Part shown: positions 1 through 7,800 of the stretch, in pieces
Numbering within the stretch: the stretch's first letter is position 1
Layout of the letters: every line of letters begins with the position of its first letter
NCBI GenBank assembly: GCA_964552325.1
Contig: CAZKHA010000058.1
Coordinates: forward strand, 1-19,734
DNA: 19,734 bases
Reading direction: 5' to 3'
DNA from: CAZKCK01 sp964552325
GTDB taxonomy: Bacteria; Bacteroidota; Bacteroidia; Bacteroidales; TTA-H9
Translations under genes and position numbers: made by a program
The notes under the pieces: model-generated
Told to the model about the DNA's origin: nothing
The model's input: only the letters and a program-made list of their open reading frames with translations
Databases searched by the model: none

Positions 1-177
1 GTGCAAATATGCAGATGCTTAAGACGTTATGATCAAGGCCTCGTAGAGGCAAAATGTGGAGATTTGCGAATGGGAAAATGCAGGGGCTACCGCAGTTCCG
101 AGTTTTTGGAACCAAATGCAATGAGTAAGAATGCAAACGATGCAAAAACCAATGTGGAGCGTAGCTGCAATTAGCTA
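1..177. other. Left-edge segment with no recognised gene
   Basis: Nothing here could be assigned. On the plus strand, frame 1 stays open from the left edge to a TAG at 172-174 (57 codons). Its translation is cysteine- and charge-rich and resembles no family I know, so it may be chance or the tail of a gene outside the window. Two short dyads are visible: GCCTC-gta-GAGGC at 38-50, and GTTCC/GGAAC at 95-112. Neither is followed by a convincing T-run. The segment lies downstream of the minus-strand HD-domain gene, so it may contain that gene's 3' untranslated region. Confidence 0.3.
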
Positions 178-2247
178 CTATCCAGGATACTCAATACGGA
201 TGTGGTAAATATGCATGAGCTTCTTTTTGAGTATCTTCCTGATTTTTGTAAGTTCTTTAAATGTAATCCCGGCATTATCAAACTGCTTATCGGCAATTTG
301 CTGATCAATAATACGGTCAACCAAGGTATTAATGCTCTGTTCATCGGGTTTTTTATTGCTACGTGAAGCCGCTTCAACTGAATCGGCCACCATCATGGCA
401 CAGGTTTCTTTTGAAAAAGGCACGGGGCCACGATACCTAAACAACTTATCGTCAAAAGGTTCATCGCCCATCAATTGCTTTTGTTGATAATAAAAATATC
501 CAGTGGTACGGGTGCCGTGATGGGTACGTATGAAATCGATAACTGCCTCCGGTAGGTTGTGTTTGCGGGCTTTCTCCACCCCTCTTTTTACATGGCTAAC
601 AATAATTTCGGCACTTTCTTCGGGAGTAAGCTCTTCGTGAGGGTTGTAGCCCGTAGCTTGATTTTCAATAAAATAGGGAGCCATCTCCATCTTACCTATG
701 TCGTGATGCAAGGCACCTGCCCTCACCAACAAAGGGTTACCTCCAATTTCCGAAATAATTTCCTCGGCAAGATTGGCCACCTGAAGCGAATGATGGAATG
801 TTCCTGGTGCACGGGAGGACAGTTCACGAAGCAACTTTGAATTGGTGTCACAAATCTCGAGCAAGGTAACATCCGTAACCAACCCAAAAATTCGTTCGAG
901 TATTGCTATTAAAGGATATGCCATCAACATTAAAAGCGCTGCAAAGGCAAATAAACTAAAATTCAACAATTTAATACCTTGCAACTGGCCTTCCTGAATT
1001 AGAAACAATCCAATATATACTACTGAATAAGAAGCAAATACCAATAATGAAGTTAACACAAACTGCTGCCTTCGCTTAAAGTTGACAACGCTAAAAATGG
1101 TAATAATACCTGTGATCAGTTGGAGAAAGACAAACTCAAAACTATTTGGAACCAAAAAACCGATGATGATAATGGTAATAATATGAACATACAAAGCTAC
1201 CCGTGTATCGAAAAAGATGCGCATAACCATAGGTACCAAACATAGGGGTGCCACATATAGTAGCCACGGCTGAAAACGCATCAGCATGGCCACCCCAAAC
1301 ACCATCATAATGATTATTAATAAGATAAGGCTAACCTTGCTATTTGATTCAAAAATTTCGGGGCGAAAAAAGTACAAAAACAACCCCAAAACCACCAACG
1401 CGAGTACGATAAGAATTATTTGTCCTGCCAAAATGGCAAAATACTTTGAATTTGAACCCAATCGGACTTCATATTCTTTTTTAAGTGATATCAGGATTTG
1501 GTATTTATCGTTTGTAACAACTTCGCCCCGTGAAATAACTTTTTCGCCTTCTTGAACCATCCCACGTGTTTGCGAAAGGCTCGAGATTAATTCCTCGCCT
1601 GCTTTCGCCGTGATTTGATCATTGTAGATAATATTCCGAAACATCATGCGATCCAGCAAGTTCTTTATATCATCCCTGAAAGCTAGTGGAATAGCGTTTA
1701 ACCGGTTCGTAATAAATTGTTGTGCTGTAGAAACCGTTAAAACATGGTCGAGGCGGCACTCTTGGGCTACGTTGTTGCGAATTATTATCACGGGCTTACT
1801 CCCACTCGATTTCTCGAGGCTGCTGATAGGCTCAATAACACCTTGAAAATAAAGACTATCAAACAATTGCAATGCCGAATGGTAAACTTTGGCCTCGGGA
1901 CTTGTTTTCTGAATAGTATCGCGTGGCATCAAATGGAGCAACTTTAGCAACTCTAATTTGAACTCATTGCGTTTTTTTACCGTAAGCGATTGGTCGTGAT
2001 TGAAATAAAACCGTACTTCGGAAAGTACCTTTTTCTTTTCTTGCTGGTAATCTTCGTTGGTTTTTAAGATTGCAAAATCAAAAGGGGCAATAAGAACATC
2101 GTGCATCCAAGGCTTACCTTTTGTAAACTCATACTTGAATTTTCCTTCGCGAGGGAAAATCGAGATTATTATCAACAGACTGATTACAAATAGGTTGAAC
2201 TTTGTTATAAAATTAAAGTTCTCTCCGGGAACACGAAATATCTTCAT
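178..2247 (-). CDS. pgpH: 7TM-HD family phosphodiesterase, PgpH-like (probable cyclic-di-AMP hydrolase)
   Basis: This 689-residue protein has the full 7TMR-HD architecture. An N-terminal membrane segment (about residues 17-31) is followed by a large extracytoplasmic domain (about 35-265), a block of hydrophobic helices (about 270-455) and a cytoplasmic HD domain (about 475-675). HD-domain metal ligands are visible: HH at 485-486, the HHDIGK motif with H515-D516, THH at 575-577, and D622 in an ADSVEAA context. Characterised members of this family (PgpH) hydrolyse the second messenger cyclic-di-AMP at the inner face of the membrane; that function is inferred here by family. Length and domain order are normal. 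The gene lies 65 bp downstream of typA on the same strand, so co-transcription is likely. A near-consensus -7 box (TATCTTTA on the minus strand, 2276-2283) could give it its own weak promoter. The ATG at 2247 begins a normal short cytoplasmic leader. Confidence 0.9.
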   Translation of the reverse strand: MKIFRVPGENFNFITKFNLFVISLLIIISIFPREGKFKYEFTKGKPWMHDVLIAPFDFAILKTNEDYQQEKKKVLSEVRFYFNHDQSLTVKKRNEFKLELLKLLHLMPRDTIQKTSPEAKVYHSALQLFDSLYFQGVIEPISSLEKSSGSKPVIIIRNNVAQECRLDHVLTVSTAQQFITNRLNAIPLAFRDDIKNLLDRMMFRNIIYNDQITAKAGEELISSLSQTRGMVQEGEKVISRGEVVTNDKYQILISLKKEYEVRLGSNSKYFAILAGQIILIVLALVVLGLFLYFFRPEIFESNSKVSLILLIIIMMVFGVAMLMRFQPWLLYVAPLCLVPMVMRIFFDTRVALYVHIITIIIIGFLVPNSFEFVFLQLITGIITIFSVVNFKRRQQFVLTSLLVFASYSVVYIGLFLIQEGQLQGIKLLNFSLFAFAALLMLMAYPLIAILERIFGLVTDVTLLEICDTNSKLLRELSSRAPGTFHHSLQVANLAEEIISEIGGNPLLVRAGALHHDIGKMEMAPYFIENQATGYNPHEELTPEESAEIIVSHVKRGVEKARKHNLPEAVIDFIRTHHGTRTTGYFYYQQKQLMGDEPFDDKLFRYRGPVPFSKETCAMMVADSVEAASRSNKKPDEQSINTLVDRIIDQQIADKQFDNAGITFKELTKIRKILKKKLMHIYHIRIEYPG

Positions 2248-2275
2248 ACAGCATAATTTTGGCCCTAATTGCTGG

Positions 2276-2283
2276 TAAAGATA
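2276..2283 (-). promoter_or_regulatory. Possible weak -7 box ahead of pgpH (TATCTTTA)
   Basis: Within the 65 bp typA-pgpH gap the minus strand reads TATCTTTA, one base off the TAnnTTTG consensus, about 29 nt upstream of the pgpH start. A TTTG lies 22 nt further upstream, slightly beyond the usual spacing. It could add an internal promoter to an otherwise shared transcript. Confidence 0.25.
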
Positions 2284-2312
2284 GAAAACACCTCGGATAA
2301 ATCAGCAAATCA

Positions 2313-4124
2313 TCATGCAATTTCTTGTTTCTTCAATCTTTTACGCTCATTTTCATCGAGGATAATCTTACGAAGCCTTAACGACATTGGGGTAACTTCC
2401 AAGTATTCATCGTCGCCGAGGTATTCCATAGCTTCTTCGAGCGAAAATTTGCGAGCCGGCTGAATCATCATTTTTTCGTCGGAGCCCGAAGCACGTACAT
2501 TGGTAAGCTTTTTCGTTTTTATAAGATTCAGTATCAAGTCAGTATCACGTGTATATTCGCCAATTACCTGCCCAACATAAATGGGATCGTTGGGTTCAAT
2601 AAAAAAGGTGCCCCTATCCTGAAACTTATCAATAGAGTATGCTATAGCGGTACCTGTTTCCATGGCTATCAAAGCACCGTTGCGTCGCATTCCCATTTCG
2701 CCCTTCCAAGGTTCGAAATCCCTAAACCTATGTGCCATAATGGCTTCACCTTCGGTAGCAGTTAAAACTTGGTTACGAAGTCCTATGATTCCACGTGCCG
2801 GGATATTAAACTCAAGATACGAACGCTCGTGTTTAGCATATATGCTTAGCAATTCGCCTTTACGCATCGAGACCAGCTCAATTACTTTACCTGAAAATGC
2901 TTCTGGCACGTTTACGGTCAAAACTTCGATAGGTTCGCATTTTACCCCATCAATTTCCTTAATAATAACCCTTGGCTGACCTACTTGAAACTCATAGCCT
3001 TCGCGACGCATTGTTTCGATAAGGATGGACAAATGCAAAATACCACGCCCGTAAACCAAATAAGAATCGGGAGAGCCTGTTTCAACAACACGCAAGGCAA
3101 GGTTTTTCTCGGTTTCGAGGAATAAGCGATCGCGTAAATGCCGAGAGGTAACCAACTTGCCTTCTTTTCCATAAAAAGGTGAATTATTGATGGTGAATAA
3201 CATACTCATTGTTGGCTCATCAACTTTAATTGGGGGGATCATTTCTGGATTTTCAAAATCGGCAATGGTATCGCCAATTTCGAAATCTTCAGGCCCTAAG
3301 ACTGCACAAATTTCACCCGCTTCGATGGGAACTTTGATACGTTCTTTGCCAAGACCTTCAAAAACATACAATTCCTTGATTTTGGATTTGGCAATAACGC
3401 CATCACGTTTCATTAACGAAACACTTTGGCCGGCAACTATTTGCCCACGCGTAATTCTGCCCACCGCAATACGGCCCAAGTACGAAGAATAATCAAGAGA
3501 AGTAATCATCAATTGTAAATTACCTTCACGCTGTTCGGGGGCTGGTATGTGTTCAATAATGGTATCGAGCAAATAGCTAATATCTTCGGCAGGAGTCTTC
3601 CAATCATCTGACATCCAGCCCTGCTTAGAAGAGCCAAACACGGTGGGAAAGTCAAGCTGGTATTCAGATGCACCCAACGAGAACATCAAGTCAAACACAT
3701 CTTCTTGTGTTTTTTCGGGGTCGCAATTGGGTTTATCAACTTTATTAACAACTACAATAGGCTTTAAATCAAGTTCAAGGGCTTTTTCAAGCACGAAACG
3801 GGTTTGAGGCATCGGGCCTTCAAAGGCATCCACTAACAACAAAACACCGTCGGCCATATTCAACACACGTTCCACTTCTCCACCAAAGTCGGCGTGGCCG
3901 GGTGTATCAATAATATTAATCTTAATTCCTTTGTACCTTACTGATACATTTTTGGCTAAAATTGTGATACCGCGCTCACGCTCAAGGTCATTGCTATCGA
4001 GGAGCAATTCTTTAACTTCTTGGTTTGCCCTGAAAAGTTTCACTTGTTGCAAAATCCTGTCAACCAAGGTAGTTTTTCCATGGTCAACGTGGGCTATAAT
4101 AGCAATATTCCTGATATTCTTCAT
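2313..4124 (-). CDS. typA: Ribosome-associated translational GTPase TypA/BipA
   Basis: TypA/BipA is an EF-G-like GTPase that binds the 70S ribosome and supports ribosome assembly and stress adaptation. Numbering from the ATG chosen here (603 aa, normal for the family): G1 AHVDHGKT at 11-18, G2 RGIT at 51-54, G3 DTPGH at 73-77 and G4 NKVD at 127-130. EF-G-like domains III and V and the TypA-specific C-terminal domain follow, ending in a lysine-rich tail. The frame extends 13 codons further, to a TTG at 4163. I reject that start because the TTG is part of a TAnnTTTG promoter box (4161-4168), so transcription should begin downstream of it, and because TypA proteins normally start at MxxIRNIAIIAHVDHGKTT. 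The gene is divergent from the large secreted-protein gene and is followed by pgpH on the same strand. Confidence 0.97.
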   Translation of the reverse strand: MKNIRNIAIIAHVDHGKTTLVDRILQQVKLFRANQEVKELLLDSNDLERERGITILAKNVSVRYKGIKINIIDTPGHADFGGEVERVLNMADGVLLLVDAFEGPMPQTRFVLEKALELDLKPIVVVNKVDKPNCDPEKTQEDVFDLMFSLGASEYQLDFPTVFGSSKQGWMSDDWKTPAEDISYLLDTIIEHIPAPEQREGNLQLMITSLDYSSYLGRIAVGRITRGQIVAGQSVSLMKRDGVIAKSKIKELYVFEGLGKERIKVPIEAGEICAVLGPEDFEIGDTIADFENPEMIPPIKVDEPTMSMLFTINNSPFYGKEGKLVTSRHLRDRLFLETEKNLALRVVETGSPDSYLVYGRGILHLSILIETMRREGYEFQVGQPRVIIKEIDGVKCEPIEVLTVNVPEAFSGKVIELVSMRKGELLSIYAKHERSYLEFNIPARGIIGLRNQVLTATEGEAIMAHRFRDFEPWKGEMGMRRNGALIAMETGTAIAYSIDKFQDRGTFFIEPNDPIYVGQVIGEYTRDTDLILNLIKTKKLTNVRASGSDEKMMIQPARKFSLEEAMEYLGDDEYLEVTPMSLRLRKIILDENERKRLKKQEIA

Positions 4125-4160
4125 GTTAAATAGATTTTTGTATCCTCCCAAACGGGGGTG

Positions 4161-4168
4161 CAAAGGTA
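4161..4168 (-). promoter_or_regulatory. Bacteroidota-type -7 box for typA (TACCTTTG)
   Basis: On the minus strand the sequence TACCTTTG matches the Bacteroidota primary-sigma -7 consensus TAnnTTTG exactly. It would place transcription start near 4154, about 30 nt before the typA ATG at 4122-4124. No good TTG-type -33 element stands at the usual 19-21 nt spacing; only a T-run is present. Exact match and position support the call, but it is not proven. Confidence 0.6.
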
Positions 4169-4884
4169 CGGAATGTTTACGGGAAAATAGGCCTGATACT
4201 TAAAAGGTTTTGTTAAGTTTATGTTAGCAAGCTTTACAGCACAACGAAAGCCTTTCAGATTAACGAAAATGAATGAGAATTTTATTGTTTTATTGAATTT
4301 AGGAATCCAGAGCCTACTTTTTGAACTTTGCCTCTGTAGCAAAAATTACATCAATTTATTTTATTTAGGTTGCGCGTCGAAGGGCATTGCTGGCCTATGA
4401 ATTTATACGCTATACCAGCCAAAAAAGTTATAAAATAGGGCAATAAAGATCGAGACAGTCTAAGACACCCATTTCCTATCGTTAAAGCTTGCTATTAGTG
4501 ATTTTATTGGCAAAACATTAGGGGGCTTTAGCATCAAATGAATAAGAAAACCTCACTAATGTGATAGATTGAAAATAATTTTAGCGTAATTGAACGGTAT
4601 TGACTCGTCCCATTCTTGATTAATCCAACGGTCGAAATAAGCTTAAGCATAAAAATTTGAACAACAACTGGGTAGGTTTTAGTTATCCTGATTAATATTT
4701 AAGGTAGCTCAACGAAACAAACTATACGGAACGCTTATTGACCATATTTTTAATGTTTACAATTAATTAACATTAATCCTTGAACAATGAATCTAAGCCT
4801 ATGTTAGATGCTGTTCGATTGGGTAGTATCATAATTTTTATAATACTTATTCAACGTATATCTACTAATCAAAACTTACTTTGG
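4169..4884. other. Long AT-rich divergent spacer without a gene
   Basis: About 716 bp between the typA promoter and the ATG of the large secreted protein hold no open frame resembling a protein and no RNA I recognise. I found no exact TAnnTTTG box for the plus-strand gene. The frame of that gene runs upstream to a TTG at 4780, but residues 1-35 of that extension look like translated spacer. An imperfect GCTGG...CCAGC dyad occurs near 4390-4425. The promoter of the secreted-protein gene must be somewhere here or overlap the neighbour. Confidence 0.4.
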
Positions 4885-7800
4885 ATGAAAAAATTGACCC
4901 TTTTATTCTTGGGATTTTTATTCATGAATCAGTTGTTTTCTCAACTAAATGGCTCATTCACAATTGGCTCCACACAATTTCCGAACTTGGCAACGGCTAT
5001 TTCAGAATTAAACCTAAATGGCACTACCTCTGGTGTTACTTTTTATGTACCGGCTGGTTATACTGAGACTTTTCCGGATGCAATGGCGGGCCATATCACC
5101 ACAACAGGATCCCCAACTTCTCCGATTCTATTTAGTAAAACAGGTTCTGGCAGCAACCCGCTTATAACGGCTAGCCCTGGAACGGATTTTTCGTATGATG
5201 GCATTATTGTGCTTGAAGGAGGCGACTATATTACGTTTGATGGAATCGACCTACAGGAAAACCCATTAAACACTACTCCTGAAATGCAGATGGAATTTGC
5301 CTATGGGCTCTTAAAAAGCATCGAACCTATAAGTGGTTGCCAACATGTAACAATCCGAAATTGTACTGTTTCGCTCGATCGCACTTATACTTCTTCAACT
5401 GGTATTTATGGTGCAAATGAAAACCTTTACGGCTCATCAAACATTTTGTACTCATTCAACCAATTAGCCGCTTACAATCGATTTTACAATTTGACTATTA
5501 CAGATTGTTACAATGGAATTAAGCTTTTAGGTTATAACAGCGCAGGTTATGGACCCGAAATATTTGATTTAGGTATTGAAATTGGAAAAGATGGCCCGAT
5601 TACTATCACCAATTTAGGTGAAGGAGCTAGCTCTGTTCGCGCCATAAACGTAAACTACGCTGATAGCGTGATTATTGCCAATACAACCATTCATGCTAGC
5701 ATTGGAAATAGTGGTACAAACTATGGAATTGAAACTACCAGTGGTGGAGCCATATCGATGTATAACAATACAATTGACTTACTAAATCCACTTTATAGCA
5801 AGAACTTTTATGCCATTTACAACACAATGGGAACCTTGATTGGGAATAAAGCAGTAAACATCTATAACAATACTATAAAAGACATTGCCTTTACGCCAAC
5901 CGTCAATATTACGCTTGTGGGCATTTACAACGCCGCTGAATCGGATAGCATTAACATTTATAATAATACGGTGCGTTCCATTACAAAAAACGGTAGTGGA
6001 ACTATAATCGGTATTTATAACCTGCTAACTTCAACCACCGGAACAGAATATATTTATAGCAATAATGTTTACGACATTTCAGCACCCTCTGCAACAGTTT
6101 ATGGGATAGCTTCAAGCCATTCCTCTTTTACAAATGGACGCCGCAAAATCCATCACAACCAGGTTTATAACCTTCAGGGAAATTCCACTATTTATGGTAT
6201 ATATTGTTTTGTTGGGGGTTATGCAGATATTTATCAAAATAAAATTTACAATATATCGAGTGATGCCTCTAGTCCAAATCTACATGGAGTACATTGCAGC
6301 AGTATAGCCTACAAAGTTAACTTTTATAACAACTTGATTTCCGGATTGGAATCCCCATTTTGTGGGACTTCAAGCAAAGTTTATGGTGCGTATATTGCGG
6401 GAGGGGATAGTATCTTTTGCAGCTATAATACAATATTTTTAAATTCCAGTAGTTCTTCGGCACTTAATTTTGGAAATTCTTGTCTCTTTATTGGTTCTAT
6501 AGATTTCTTTGAATTGCGAAACAATAATTTGGTTAATTACAGTGTGCCAACAGGATCAGGTATTATTTCAGCTTTTGCAACCAATGAATCATTAGCAAGT
6601 TCTGCTTACAGCCCAAATTCTGGCCATAATAATTATTATGCTGGAATTCCATCTACGAGTCACCTTTTAGTAAGCAGTGTGGATGGGTTTTTCGAGACAA
6701 TAAATACGCTGCAAAGCATTGCCGCCCCCGCTGAATCGGGTTCCATAAGCGAGAATCCTCCATTTGTTAACCCAACTACTGCACCTTATGATTTGCATTT
6801 GCAAACAGGCATCGCAACCCTGTTAGAAAGTGGAGGCCAACGTGTTACATCTCCATCAATTCCAATTGATTACGACTCGGATACCCGTTGGGGCGAATCA
6901 GGATATTCAGGAAGCGGACTTTCAACTGACATTGGCGCCGATGAAGGCGACTTTACGACCTTTAGCTTAAGGCCTCCCATTGATTTCAAGGCCATTAACT
7001 CAAATTCGGTTACGAATAAAATCTCCTTTACACCACTGGGCAGCCCGCTTAACAATGTGGTAATCGTATATAACCTTACCGGCACTTTTACAACACCATC
7101 GGGCTCACCTCCTGCCGTGGGTGATGCTTTTGCTGGCGGCACCCTGCTATTTAATGGTACCACAGGTTCTCCAATCACGCAAACAGGATTGGTGTTTGGC
7201 ACAAAATATTACTATGCAGCTTGGTCAAAAAACGCGGTTGACAATTATTCAATCCAAACCAATTCAGCTGCCACAGCTGGTATTGATGCCCCAGCCTCCA
7301 TTACAGCTACACCAGCAGGAAGCAGGCAAATGAGCCTACAATGGACAAAAAACGAAGAAGCACACAACATACTGCTTGTTTATTCGGCAAACCCTATAAC
7401 AACAGAACCAACACAGGGAACGGCATATACCGCTGGCGACACCTGGGTTACAGGAGAAACCGTGTTGTATGCTGGAAGCTCCACCTCGTACGCGCAAACT
7501 GGTCTATTGCCCTATACAATGTATTATTATAAGGTATGGTCCATTGATGAACTGAATTATTACTCTACAAGCATAAACACTTCAAAACGAACCTATTATG
7601 AAGCCCCCTATATTCAACATTTTATAGCTTCGTCCGGGCTTCCTAGCGAATGGACAACATCTGGAGGTTTTAGGCAATACAACCTAAATGGTGTGCACGA
7701 TAGTTATCGTTTGAGTAATATAATTTACCCAAACACAACGTCTTCAGTTACTTCGCCAAACATACAGCTTACGGCTAATCCTTGTCGTTTGCTTTTCGAT

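Noticed and set aside
130..141. AATGCAAACGAT here and its complement ATCGTTTGCATT at 19445-19456, as possible ends of an element spanning the window
   Set aside because: A 12-bp inverted match is expected several times by chance at this distance, and no target-site duplication or transposase was seen.
144..178. Intrinsic terminator for pgpH: GTAGCT-aattgc-AGCTAC stem on the minus strand overlapping the stop codon, then GGTTTTT
   Set aside because: The stem is only 6 bp with a low-GC loop and the T-run starts about a dozen bases after the stem, too far for a convincing rho-independent terminator.
2662..2979. 105-residue plus-strand open frame opposite typA
   Set aside because: Antisense shadow of a highly conserved gene; the translation resembles no protein family.
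4766..4780. 15-bp sequence ATTAACATTAATCCT shared with 19346-19360
   Set aside because: Exact match, but AT-rich and without flanking similarity; a match of this size is not very unlikely by chance in about 20 kb of such composition.
4780..4884. 35-codon N-terminal extension of the secreted protein from a TTG at 4780
   Set aside because: It would place extra sequence before a clean signal peptide that starts at the ATG at 4885; the extension reads as translated AT-rich spacer.
6870..7202. 110-residue minus-strand open frame inside the secreted-protein gene
   Set aside because: It is the shadow of the strong plus-strand coding frame, with no start context or recognisable domain.
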